A model generated the notes under the pieces. That model had not been told where the DNA came from. It saw only the letters and a list, made by a program, of their open reading frames with translations, and ran no database searches. Shown here piece by piece: positions 8,034 through 15,861 of a DNA stretch of 64,000 nucleotides. Origin of the DNA: Pseudoclavibacter sp. CFCC 11306 (GTDB lineage Bacteria; Actinomycetota; Actinomycetes; Actinomycetales; Microbacteriaceae). Location: the NCBI RefSeq assembly GCF_008831235.1, contig NZ_WBKF01000001.1, positions 62,001 to 126,000 on the forward strand, read 5' to 3'. Both the position numbers and the translations under genes were made by a program. Every line of letters starts with the position of its first letter. Position 1 is the first letter of the stretch.

Positions 8034-9601
8034 AGCCGGGTGACCTCCGGCCCGTCGGCCTCGATCAGCTGAGCGGTCTCGGAACGCCGAATCTTGCCCC
8101 CGACGGTGCGCGGCAGCCGGGCGACGACGCAGAACCTTCTGGGCACGAACTGCGGAGCCAGACGCCGACGCAGCTCGCCGAGCAGCTCGGCCTTCGTAGG
8201 CAGCTCGGCCTTCGTGGGCAGCTCGACGTTCGTGGGCGGCTCGACTGCGCCCGTATCCCGCTCATCGTGCTCGATGACGGCGACCACGATCGAGCCGAGC
8301 GTGCGGTCGGGCACGGCGACCGCGCAGCTGCGCTCGCAGCCCGGGATCTCGGCCAGGGCGCGTTCCACCTCGGGAAGGCTCACCTTGTGACCGCCGGTGA
8401 CCACGATGTCGCCTGCGCGCCCGACCAGCTCGAGCGCGCCATCCACCAGCCGGCCCTGGTCGTGCACCGTCGCCCAGCCGGCCTCGTCGACGAGATGCTC
8501 ATCGGTGAGCGCGGCGACATAGCCGGCCGCTGTCGAGGGCACGCGAATGTGCAGCTCGCCGATCTGACCGTCGGGCACCGGCTGCCCGTGCGGGTCGCGG
8601 ATGCTGATCTCGACGCCGTCGTAGAGATGGATGCGGGTGCCGTCGCCGCCGCGGCTGTCGCCGATGAATCCGATCTCGGCGGCTCCGTAGTAGCTGATCA
8701 GCGGCACACCGGGAAAGGCCTGCTGCACGCTTTCACGCACGCTCGCCGAGAGGTTGGCGCCGCCGGTCACCAGCAGCCGCAGGTGCTCGGCCGCGGCTGG
8801 CTCGTGTCGTGCCGCCTGAGCGATGCCCTGCACCGCAGCAGGCACCGCCACGATGCGTTCGATGTGCTCGTCACGCATGCGCGAGACCAGCGGAATCGGC
8901 GAGAACGAGTCGCTCAGAGAGCAGGTGCCGCCAGAGGCGAGCACTTCGAGCAGGGCATAGAGCGTCAGACTGTACGAGATGGGGCCGGGCGCGAGGGTGC
9001 GCTCGCCGTCGAGCGCCTCGAGGTAGCGGCTCGAGACGGCGATGTTGTAGCGGTACTCGCGGCGGGTGCGGACGAAGCCCTTGGGCGCGCTGGTCGTGCC
9101 TGACGAGAACAGCAGCAGAAAGGGCTCGTCGCCGTCGCGGACGGTCGGTGCGCTCGCCGGCGGCAGAGTGCGCGTGAGCTCGTCGAAGGCCGTCGAGGTG
9201 ATCACGGTGCCCGTCCAGTCGTGCAGCCGCTGCCGCAGTGTGGTCGAGTCAGTGATGACGATGGCCATCTGAGTGCGGTGGATGACGCGCAGCTGATGGT
9301 CGACCGGCCAGCGCGGGTCGATGGTCGCCGAGATCGCGCCGAAGCCCGCAAGACCGGCGATGAGACGCCCGGTCTGTGCGGCGTCGGTCAGGCAGATGCC
9401 GACGATGGGGCGCCCCTGCGCCTCGGGGATGCCGGCTGTCGTCGCGTCTCGGTCAGGGCCCAGCAGATGCTCGACGGCGGCCTGCACTCGGGCTCCGTCG
9501 TCGACGAGCTGCCGGTAGGTCAGACGCAGACGGTCGCCGACGATCGCGAGGCGTTCGGGGTGCGAGGCCGCGACCTGCAGCATCGACTGAGTGATGGGCA
9601 C
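8030..9601 (-). CDS. AMP-dependent acyl/aryl-acid ligase (ANL superfamily)
   Basis: 523 aa. The adenylation core contains the phosphate-binding loop SSGTTSAPKG, the YGAAEIGFIGD substrate/AMP motif, and the DQGRLVDG hinge leading to the small C-terminal domain with the catalytic Lys near GGKIRRSE. It would activate a carboxylic acid as its adenylate and load it on CoA or a carrier protein, feeding the coupled ketosynthase. The GTG start at 9601 follows GAGGAGAAAACC; an upstream in-frame extension to 9832 runs into the divergent gene and is rejected. There is an unusual run of three near-identical 'PTKAELPT' units between the domains (coordinates about 8190-8245). First gene of the operon. Confidence 0.9.
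   Translation of the reverse strand: MPITQSMLQVAASHPERLAIVGDRLRLTYRQLVDDGARVQAAVEHLLGPDRDATTAGIPEAQGRPIVGICLTDAAQTGRLIAGLAGFGAISATIDPRWPVDHQLRVIHRTQMAIVITDSTTLRQRLHDWTGTVITSTAFDELTRTLPPASAPTVRDGDEPFLLLFSSGTTSAPKGFVRTRREYRYNIAVSSRYLEALDGERTLAPGPISYSLTLYALLEVLASGGTCSLSDSFSPIPLVSRMRDEHIERIVAVPAAVQGIAQAARHEPAAAEHLRLLVTGGANLSASVRESVQQAFPGVPLISYYGAAEIGFIGDSRGGDGTRIHLYDGVEISIRDPHGQPVPDGQIGELHIRVPSTAAGYVAALTDEHLVDEAGWATVHDQGRLVDGALELVGRAGDIVVTGGHKVSLPEVERALAEIPGCERSCAVAVPDRTLGSIVVAVIEHDERDTGAVEPPTNVELPTKAELPTKAELLGELRRRLAPQFVPRRFCVVARLPRTVGGKIRRSETAQLIEADGPEVTRL
8190..8245 (-). repeat. Tandem in-frame short repeat inside the ligase gene
   Basis: Three consecutive copies of an approximately 18-base unit encode NVELPTKAELPTKAELL in the C-terminal domain of the AMP-ligase. 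The length is a multiple of three, so unit gain or loss would keep the frame. Confidence 0.55.
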
Positions 9602-9731
9602 GGTTTTCTCCTCGAAAGGTGCGCTGAGACGGGCGGCGTTCTGCCTCGATGACGCACACCTTACCCCACCGGCCGCTGCTGGCAGAGCGTCGTGCGGCGA
9701 CTCGACGCCTGTGCTGTGAGAAGATGACGTC

Positions 9732-10586
9732 ATGTCCACTCCCGAAGACTCTCTCTGGCTGAACAAGACCGTGGTGGTGGTGGCCGCGCAGATCTCGCCG
9801 GGGCCGGATGAGGCCGAGAACCTGCGCATCATCGAGCGGTGCGTCGCCGAGGCGGCCCGCCGTCGCGCATCCCTCGTGGTCTTTCCGGAGTACGCCTCGT
9901 ATTTCAGCGGTCGTCTCGGGGCAGACTTCGTCGCCCACGCGCAGCCGCTCGACGGCCCCTTCGTCTGTCAGCTCGCCGAGATCGCAGCGGTGCACGGCAT
10001 CCATGTGGTCGCGGGCTTCGGCGAGGTCGACGACCAGGATGACCAGCGGCTGTGGAACACCGTGGTCGCGGTGTCGCCCAAAGGCGAGATCGAGGGCATC
10101 TATCGTAAGGTGCACCTGTTCGACACCTTCGGGCACCATGAGTCGCGGTATGTGCGACCGGGCCCGCTCGACGACCCGCAGACCTTCGAGGTCGAGGGCA
10201 TCGTCGTCGGGCTGCAGGCCGGGTACGACCTGCGCTTTCCCGAGATCACCCGACGCATCGTCGACGCCGGTGCCGAGCTGGTGGCGGTGCCGTCGCAGTG
10301 GGTCGGCGGTTCGCTGAAAGAGCTGCACTGGCGCACGCTGGCTCAGGCGCGTGCCATCGAGAACACCGTCTATGTGCTGGCTGCGGGGCAGTCGGTGCCC
10401 GACGGCATCGGACGGTCACTGATTGTCGACCCGATGGGCGTGGTGCTCTCGGCCACCGGTGCCGAAGACGCTCTGGTGCACACCGAGATCAGCCTGCAGC
10501 GCATCGCCCAAGTGCGTGCCACGAACCCGGCGCTGCTGGGCCGGAGGTTCGCCGTGACGATCGCCGACGAGTCTCAGCAGCGCTGA
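9732..10586 (+). CDS. Carbon-nitrogen hydrolase-fold protein lacking the catalytic cysteine
   Basis: 284 aa, full length for the nitrilase superfamily (amidases, ureidopropionase-like). The catalytic Glu53 (VVFPEYAS) and Lys126 (YRKVHLFD) are in place. The nucleophile elbow, normally CYDLRFPE, reads AGYDLRFPE, so Cys is replaced by Gly164 (codon GGG at 10221-10223). The surrounding fold is otherwise intact and the gene is open, so this is not general decay. It is probably a pseudoenzyme (binding or regulatory role) unless the base call is wrong, since TGC to GGG needs two changes. It is divergent from the AMP-ligase operon. The start ATG at 9732 has GAGAAG upstream. Confidence 0.88.
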   Translation: MSTPEDSLWLNKTVVVVAAQISPGPDEAENLRIIERCVAEAARRRASLVVFPEYASYFSGRLGADFVAHAQPLDGPFVCQLAEIAAVHGIHVVAGFGEVDDQDDQRLWNTVVAVSPKGEIEGIYRKVHLFDTFGHHESRYVRPGPLDDPQTFEVEGIVVGLQAGYDLRFPEITRRIVDAGAELVAVPSQWVGGSLKELHWRTLAQARAIENTVYVLAAGQSVPDGIGRSLIVDPMGVVLSATGAEDALVHTEISLQRIAQVRATNPALLGRRFAVTIADESQQR

Positions 10587-10593
10587 CCGACGG

Positions 10594-11637
10594 TCAGTCG
10601 CACTGCCGCTGCAGGTAATCCTGGTTGGCTGTGATGCGGCTCCAGCCGTTCGACGCACGGTAGGTGATGTAGCCGTTCTGCGCCTTGCAGAAGGCGTGCA
10701 GCCGGACGTCTTCGCCGCCCGCAGGCGCGTCGGATGCGGCGCTCTGAGCGCTGGGGGAGTGGTCGGCATCCTGCTCGTCGGCATCCTGCTCGTCGTCGTG
10801 CGAGGTGTCGAATGCGGCCTGTTCCAGCGACTTCTGCGAGACCGCGGTCTCTTCGTCAGCACGCGCCTGCTTCCACTCGGCCAGGTCTGCGGCCAGCGCC
10901 GTCGCGCCGGAGCGTGCGGCATCCACCGTCTTGTCGAACAGGGCGGCGTCGACGTTCTTGGTGTCGGTCTGCGTCAGTTTGCGCAGAGCGTCACGGCGGC
11001 TCTCGACGTCGGGAATCAGCGTGCGCCCCACGTCGCTGGTCGCGTACTCGTCGGTGGCATGGGCGTCGGAGAGTACCTGGTCTGAGGTGCTCAGCACCTT
11101 TGGAGCAGTCTCGGCTGCCTGATCGCGCTTGAGCTGGGTCATGCCCTGGCGCAGCGTCGCCGTGCTCTTCGCGAGATCGTCGGCCTGTGCCTTCACCTCG
11201 TCGGCGTGGGTGCCGATCGCGTCGGCGTCAGATCGCGTGCTGCAGGAGGGGACCGGCGTCGTGGTGGCACTGCTCGCCGCCGGCCGCAGCTGTGCGATGA
11301 GCGTCGTGCCATCGGGTGTGGCCGCGTACGCGGGGCCCTCTTCGTCGGCGGCCTCAGCGGGGCGACGGCTCGCGACGTCGGCGTCCGCGTCTGCCTCGTG
11401 CAGAGCGGTCTTCGCTGCGGCTGCCGCATCGGTGAGGGACTTCTGCGCTTCGGTCAGAGAAGTCGTGGCTGACGCACACCGGCCTTCATCGCTGCCGGCG
11501 CCTGTGCTCAGCTGATCGAGACCGCCGCCGTGCAGGTACCAGAGGTAGCCGCCGCAGACGAGGGCGACGACCATCAGCGCGCTGGCGATCCACCAACCGC
11601 CCTTCGCGTGGCTCCTGCTTCTGGCTGCTTGGGCCAT
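10594..11637 (-). CDS. Membrane-anchored coiled-coil hypothetical protein
   Basis: 347 aa with one N-terminal membrane helix (about residues 15-34, WWIASALMVVALVCGGYLWYL) and a long, acidic, Ala/Thr/Asp-rich extracytoplasmic region predicted to be helical or coiled-coil. A short C-terminal domain has paired cysteines (FCKAQ...QRQCD) that could form a disulfide outside the cell. Conserved small cell-envelope proteins of this design are common in actinobacteria, but I cannot assign a function. It converges on the nitrilase-like gene with only 7 bp between stops. Confidence 0.75.
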   Translation of the reverse strand: MAQAARSRSHAKGGWWIASALMVVALVCGGYLWYLHGGGLDQLSTGAGSDEGRCASATTSLTEAQKSLTDAAAAAKTALHEADADADVASRRPAEAADEEGPAYAATPDGTTLIAQLRPAASSATTTPVPSCSTRSDADAIGTHADEVKAQADDLAKSTATLRQGMTQLKRDQAAETAPKVLSTSDQVLSDAHATDEYATSDVGRTLIPDVESRRDALRKLTQTDTKNVDAALFDKTVDAARSGATALAADLAEWKQARADEETAVSQKSLEQAAFDTSHDDEQDADEQDADHSPSAQSAASDAPAGGEDVRLHAFCKAQNGYITYRASNGWSRITANQDYLQRQCD

Positions 11638-11747
11638 GTTCTGTGGTTCCTGTTCTCAGCTCGACATTGCGTGCGACACAGTGACGACCACAGAGTTTAG
11701 TCGGCTGCTGTACGGAGCGGTACTCGACCGGCGGCGACCATGCGCGA

Positions 11748-12476
11748 TCAGCGGGCGACTTCGAAGCGGCGGTCGGCATCCCACGCAACCGCCCACCCGA
11801 GCGAGTCGAACACGCCGGCGAGCAGCATCGCGGTGAAGCCCCAGACCAGATGCCCGCCGAAGTGCGACGCGAGCCGGAACGCCGGGCCGTAATACGTCTG
11901 GTGGCCGACCCGCAGCACCGAGGTGCCACGATGCGTCGGGTCGATCAGCTCGGCGACGGGCACGCGAAACACCTCGGTCGACTCGGTGTTGTCGGCTGCG
12001 ATCTCGCTCGGGCGGCGCCACCAGCCGATCACCGGCGTGACCAGATTGTTGCTGACGGGTATGTAGATGTCGGGCAGCGTGCCCAACACGTCGACGCCGG
12101 TCGGGTCGAGGCCGGTCTCTTCGTTGGCCTCGCGCAGCGCGGTCGCGGCCGGTGAGGCATCGCCGGGCTCTGCGCCGCCGCCAGGGAAGGCGATCTGGCC
12201 GGCGTGCGCGCGCATCGTGCTCGATCTGCGGGTGAGCAGCACGTCGAGTTCGGGCACGACGGGGTGGGCGTCTGTGGCGTGATCTGCGGCATCGACCGCG
12301 GCGGTCGCGCTGGCGGTGGCGGGCACCTCGTCGAGCTGGCCGAAGAGAATGAGCACGGCCGAGCGGCGTGCGTCGGCCGTGGAGGCCGCGTTGCCCTGCG
12401 CGACAAAGGGGATGCGATAGCCGCGCCCGAACTGCGCCTCGAGCTGGTGCCGTGCCTGCTGCGCCAATGTGGTCAT
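11748..12476 (-). CDS. NUDIX hydrolase, CoA pyrophosphatase (NudL) type
   Basis: 242 aa. The NUDIX box at about residues 115-140 reads GGGAEPGD...ALREANEETGLD. It has the NudL-type variation (PxD in place of the first Glu) and is preceded by a hydrophobic strand and the LLTRRSSTMRAHAGQIAFPGG segment characteristic of CoA/NADH diphosphatases. It would hydrolyse the pyrophosphate of CoA or oxidised CoA derivatives using Mg or Mn. It stands alone, with the next gene over 100 bp away on each side. The ATG at 12476 is the first after the upstream non-coding stretch. Confidence 0.9.
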   Translation of the reverse strand: MTTLAQQARHQLEAQFGRGYRIPFVAQGNAASTADARRSAVLILFGQLDEVPATASATAAVDAADHATDAHPVVPELDVLLTRRSSTMRAHAGQIAFPGGGAEPGDASPAATALREANEETGLDPTGVDVLGTLPDIYIPVSNNLVTPVIGWWRRPSEIAADNTESTEVFRVPVAELIDPTHRGTSVLRVGHQTYYGPAFRLASHFGGHLVWGFTAMLLAGVFDSLGWAVAWDADRRFEVAR

Positions 12477-12548
12477 GATGACACCATAGGGCAGGGTGCG
12501 GCCGCGCCGTGCGGTCGTGTATCCGGAGAGCGAGAGGTCTTGATTCGC

Positions 12549-12558
12549 GGGGGGGGGG
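12549..12558. repeat. Ten-G homopolymer in intergenic DNA
   Basis: An uninterrupted run of ten G, 72 bp upstream of the NUDIX start and 200 bp before the next gene. It is either an unstable tract or a site of sequencing error. No promoter element is convincingly placed around it. Confidence 0.8.
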
Positions 12559-12757
12559 CGTCACCATGGGCCATCGCTGTCAAACTTGTCAATGGGGTGG
12601 TCGTGCGATAGGGCTCCGCTTAGAGTCGGTGGTAGAAACTCCCTCCGGCAGCCGGCAGTCGGCAGCACGCCAGTTGATGGGTTTCTCTGCGTAGCCTTCC
12701 GCCTGCGTGGCGGGCGCGCAGCCTCCGCAGGACCACACGCAAAGAAAGGAGAGGACG

Positions 12758-13027
12758 ATGCCCAAACGATCATCTGTGCCCCAGCTGAAGGACGAGAAGC
12801 TCTACGAGCGTTTGCGTGACGAAGGGGCGTCGAAAGAGAAGGCCGCCCGCATCTCGAACGCGGCAGCCAAGGAAGGCCGGTCAAAGCTCGGCAAGCGCGG
12901 TGGCGAGGCCGAGGACTACGAAGAACGCACCGTTTCGCAACTGCGTGGACGTGCGAAAGAGCTCGGCCTCACCGGCTACTCCAAGCTGCGTAGAGCCGAG
13001 CTCATCCGCCTGTTACGCGAGCACTGA
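12758..13027 (+). CDS. Small Rho-N/SAP-like domain protein
   Basis: 89 aa, strongly basic. The N-terminal half is helical (LYERLRDEGASKEKAARISNA). The C-terminal half (about residues 52-88) matches the Rho termination factor N-terminal/SAP-type helix-extended-loop-helix: VSQLRGRAKELGLTGYSKLRRAEL. That module binds nucleic acid. Such small proteins are widespread and usually annotated as DUF7218 or Rho-N-containing. The ATG at 12758 has an ideal AAAGGAGAGG site. Upstream TTGTCA with a weakly matching GATAGG 15-17 bp downstream (around 12585-12612) may be its promoter. Confidence 0.82.
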   Translation: MPKRSSVPQLKDEKLYERLRDEGASKEKAARISNAAAKEGRSKLGKRGGEAEDYEERTVSQLRGRAKELGLTGYSKLRRAELIRLLREH

Positions 13028-13080
13028 CTGCGGGCGATCCTCGTCTCGATGAAGTGAGCGACGAAACAACGGAGCACATC

Positions 13081-13158
13081 ATGATGAACACTGATCCGCG
13101 CTACAAGTATCCGTGGCCGCCACTACCTGAGCAGAATCAGTCAGACCAGTCGGGCTGA
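13081..13158 (+). CDS. Possible 25-aa Pro/Tyr-rich peptide
   Basis: A short ORF, MMNTDPRYKYPWPPLPEQN followed by six residues, preceded by CGGAG nine bases upstream of tandem ATGs. The composition (Pro, Tyr, Trp, Gln) is unlike random translation of this GC-rich DNA. It lies 53 bp after the Rho-N-like gene and might be cotranscribed. No homology is recognisable, so this is a tentative call. Confidence 0.3.
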   Translation: MMNTDPRYKYPWPPLPEQNQSDQSG

Positions 13159-13399
13159 CCGCCTCGATGGATCCCTGAGCAGACCACGGTGAGGAGAGTT
13201 GTTGTGGCTGCACGAGACTCTGGGAGAGCGGGCACCACTCATCACCGTTGGTGACTCTGGTGTCGGTGTCGCCATCGCGATTTCCTTTGCCTGGGAGGGG
13301 CAGATGCCGCGATCTCGTGCCTGCCGCAGGAGGAACCAGACGCCGCAGAGACCGAGCGATACAGCATAGATGTGGGGCGCAGGTGCCTCAGGCCGCCGG

Positions 13400-13853
13400 G
13401 AGGCCTCCGCGAGGAGTCTGCTTGTGTCGACGCCGTGGACTACACGGCTGAAAGACTCGACGTACTCGTGCTTACCGGCGGGGGTCAGTACGAGCGCAAA
13501 CCCGATACTGCAATCGAACGCGAGGAGATCCTCGAGGTGTTCGAGACGAACCTCGTCGCGCCCGTCATTATGATGTGCGAGGCCGCTGTCGTGGCCTTCA
13601 CCCCGTGTCCTCGCTGAGGAGCAAAGGGGAGCGAAGCGTGCGCGTCAACGCGGTTGCCCCGGGCCCCATATGGACGCTTCTCATCCCTGCCACGGGCAGG
13701 GGGCGAGAGGTAGCGTCGCTTCGGCGAGAACACCTCGCTCGGCTGCCCCGGCCGACCCGCCGAGCTTGCGGCCGCCTAGGTCTACCTGGCCTCGGAAGAG
13801 GCCTCGTAAGTCTCGGGTACCGTACGTCCCATCACAGGTGGTCGGCATTCGTA
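13400..13853 (+). pseudogene. Decayed short-chain dehydrogenase/reductase (SDR)
   Basis: Pieces of an SDR are readable across shifting frames. LDVLVLTGG (NNAG-like strand) and EILEVFETNLVAPV come first. Next, in another frame, is VRVNAVAPGPIWTLLIPAT, then PAELAAA-stop-VYLASEEAS-stop-VSGTVRPITGGR. The final block is the classic SDR C-terminus, with stop codons replacing residues, including TAA where Tyr (of YVSGT) is expected. The catalytic YxxxK region is lost, and there is an internal deletion around 13600-13640. The original was probably a glucose/alcohol-dehydrogenase-like general-stress SDR. Gene decay here marks the edge between backbone and island. Confidence 0.75.
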
Positions 13854-13906
13854 GTGAGCACTTTCAACAGCACGCCCGTGCGAAGGCGGTCAAGAAGTGA
13901 TTACCT

Positions 13907-13996
13907 CCAGATCACACCGAGGTGGCTTAAGCGGGGAGTGGTAGCGAGAAAACGCCCCGTGCGGTGTGATTGCAAGTGCACGGAGTGCTCTGTCTG
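13907..13996 (-). repeat. Left copy of diverged tRNA-distal terminator repeat
   Basis: Reads AGATCAC-GAGGTGGC and later CGAGAAAACGCCCCGTGC, then an imperfect hairpin and CTCTGTCTGTGGGGC. It aligns with 50328-50430 in the same orientation. On the minus strand it lies immediately 3' of the tRNA-Pro relic, as a tRNA terminator would. The hairpin is partly eroded here. Confidence 0.6.
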
Positions 13997-14040
13997 TGGG
14001 GCTGACAGGATTTGAACCTGCGACCTCTTGACCCCCCCCA
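13997..14040 (-). pseudogene. 3' half of tRNA-Pro(GGG): attachment-site relic
   Basis: On the minus strand the sequence runs from the anticodon (GGG, in an expanded run of eight G) through anticodon-stem TCAAG, variable loop, T-arm (GCAGG-TTCAAAT-CCTGT) and 3' acceptor strand CAGCCCC plus discriminator A. The 5' half is absent: upstream sequence does not form the D-arm. Tyrosine integrases commonly recombine within the anticodon-to-3' end of tRNA genes, so I infer an att site left by an integrated element whose other side is the island to the right. No intact tRNA gene was found in the window. Confidence 0.7.
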
Positions 14041-14834
14041 GGTAGACGGTTCCGCCAGATTCCTTGATTTTCCGGGCATCTCTACCCCTCAAAGGGCCCG
14101 ATTTCACGTCATGGATTGCATGGTTTGCATGCGTTAGGTCCCGGTCAGGTCCCGGCTCTTGGTAGCCGACCACAGATCCGTCAGGGGTTTACGCGGGGTT
14201 TATGAGAGGGCCGCCGTTCGTCGCCTCGACCATCAGGTACGCCCAGAGTCACGAGCTCGGGGACGCCACGTTGCACGACATGCACGCGCGAATCGCTCGT
14301 CCCCCTTGACGAAGACGGAGTGACAGACTCGATCTAGACTCGCCCCGCCCCTCCGACCCCACAGCATCGTCCCGGGCCCGACGCACCCGTCATCCACAAG
14401 AAAACTTGTAGATCTGTTTGCAGGAAAAGTTGTTGATGGAGCCGAACGCCAAGTACGCACCCGCCGCCCCGCCAATGAAACCGAACGACAATCCGGCCCA
14501 GCACGCGTCAGGGTCTGTCAATTCCTTAGCAAAGAGTGAAGGTATTGCCAGATGCCAGGATCAGCGTCTTTGACCTTTCACCCTGGCGAACGTGACACCA
14601 GCAGCGCCGCTTGGACGCGGGAGCATGCACGACGATGAATCCCCTATTCTCCCCGCCTCCTGTGGCTCCGACGTCGCAAGCTTCCAAGTTTGGAACAGCG
14701 GCCTGGGCCCGGCTCATGAGGGACCGGATCTCGTAGCGGGGCTCGACACTGAGCCGTGCGAGGCATAACGATATTGGGTGGCAAGTTCCTTGTAAACGAG
14801 TGGTTGCATCGATAGGCAGGATTGGCCTCCGAGC
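14041..14834. other. Non-coding stretch at island edge with short direct repeats
   Basis: No convincing gene is present. Close to the tRNA relic are two copies of AGGTCCCGG (14136-14144, 14147-14155) and two of TTGCATG (14116-14122, 14125-14131), spacing that would suit integrase arm-type sites. The rest (14160-14834) has scattered stops in all frames and no recognisable remnant. The last part carries the end of the PIN-like gene's transcript. Confidence 0.45.
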
Positions 14835-15845
14835 CTATTCCGTAAGCTGCGAGGCGGCGGAGGCGAGAACCTCGACCAGGTCGGCCGTGTCGTTGAGAAC
14901 AGTGGTGTTGAAGCGCTGCTCGACCTTGCCCTGACGAAATCGTTGGGCCCACTGTTTCTCGGTCACAACGACGTCGCAGTACACCACGGCGACTGGCAGC
15001 GCGAGGATGTCATTGAAGTCGTTGGGTTCCCACTTCTGCTGGTTCTGCCGGAGCTTTGCTGATCGCATAAGGTTCGTCACGTACCTTGTGGGCAGGTCGT
15101 CCACAAAGCTGACGACTCCCGAGGGTCCTAGAGCCTCGAGGAATCCTGCCCACGTCATGTCGATACGTTCAAGCGCTTCGGTGACCGCAGGCTGGATATC
15201 GCCGAGGTCTGAGGCTCGGACAGCGAGCTCGAGCATTTCTCCTGTCAGGTTCTTCTCACGGATCGAGGCGGCGATCGTGTTTTCGTGCTCGACGTATCGT
15301 TTTGCCAGCTCGGAGTTGGAGGGGTCGAAGCCAGCCGCCTTCAACGGGTTGGGGCCGACTCTGAGCAGCTCCCGCTCAACGAGGTCTTTGAAGGTGCTCT
15401 CGACTTTGGCAAGATCCGACGCAGCAAGACCAACACCGCTGTTCGGAAGTTCGCTGGGATTGAACGGCGGAAGAGTCACGTCGCCACCGGTGATGTGCCC
15501 TATACCGAGGCCAAAGGCATCTACAGAGCGCGGATTTTTAGGAAACCCGAAAATGCCTTGAAGTGCGCGGTCGATTTCTGCGGGAAGCAGAGCGTGCGGA
15601 CGTGCCAGAGCGTGTTGCCTTGAAAGCTCATGGATCAGATCGGCCACGTCAGTCCGAGACCGATCATTGGCGCGCTTCGCTGTCTCCAGATGTCGATAGA
15701 TATCGAGCGGGAAGGACGCTGTGCCGGAAGCTACAGCCGCCCGAGCCGCTGCCAATGCTCCGGCGAATCGCTCTCCCTGTTTGTGGCCGGTAGCTGCACG
15801 CGCAAGATCGATCCATTTGTTCTGATCGAGATATACGCGAAGCAC
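14835..15845 (-). CDS. PIN-like nuclease-domain protein associated with IetAS
   Basis: 336 aa. It opens with a hydrophobic strand and acid, RVYLDQNKWIDLA. A second conserved block, near the C-terminus, is LPVAVVYCDVVVTEKQW, where a strand bears Asp followed by Glu. This first-strand Asp plus late (Y)CDxxxTE layout matches PIN-like RNase domains, with helices between. It is the third gene of the ietA-ietS transcript: the GTG chosen at 15845 is 17 bp after the ietS stop, while a longer in-frame ATG at 15926 would overlap ietS by 65 bp. Predicted role: a metal-dependent RNase effector or accessory of the ATPase/protease pair. That link is inference from synteny. Confidence 0.7.
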   Translation of the reverse strand: MLRVYLDQNKWIDLARAATGHKQGERFAGALAAARAAVASGTASFPLDIYRHLETAKRANDRSRTDVADLIHELSRQHALARPHALLPAEIDRALQGIFGFPKNPRSVDAFGLGIGHITGGDVTLPPFNPSELPNSGVGLAASDLAKVESTFKDLVERELLRVGPNPLKAAGFDPSNSELAKRYVEHENTIAASIREKNLTGEMLELAVRASDLGDIQPAVTEALERIDMTWAGFLEALGPSGVVSFVDDLPTRYVTNLMRSAKLRQNQQKWEPNDFNDILALPVAVVYCDVVVTEKQWAQRFRQGKVEQRFNTTVLNDTADLVEVLASAASQLTE

Positions 15846-15861
15846 ACTGACACTCGTACGT

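Noticed and set aside
6576-9601. Modular PKS or complete polyketide cluster
   Set aside because: Only one ketosynthase, one ligase and one dehydrogenase are present; no AT, ACP, KR or TE nearby.
13901-14173. 90-aa frame crossing the tRNA relic
   Set aside because: Its VKRSQVQILSAP segment is the translation of tRNA sequence, a known artefact.
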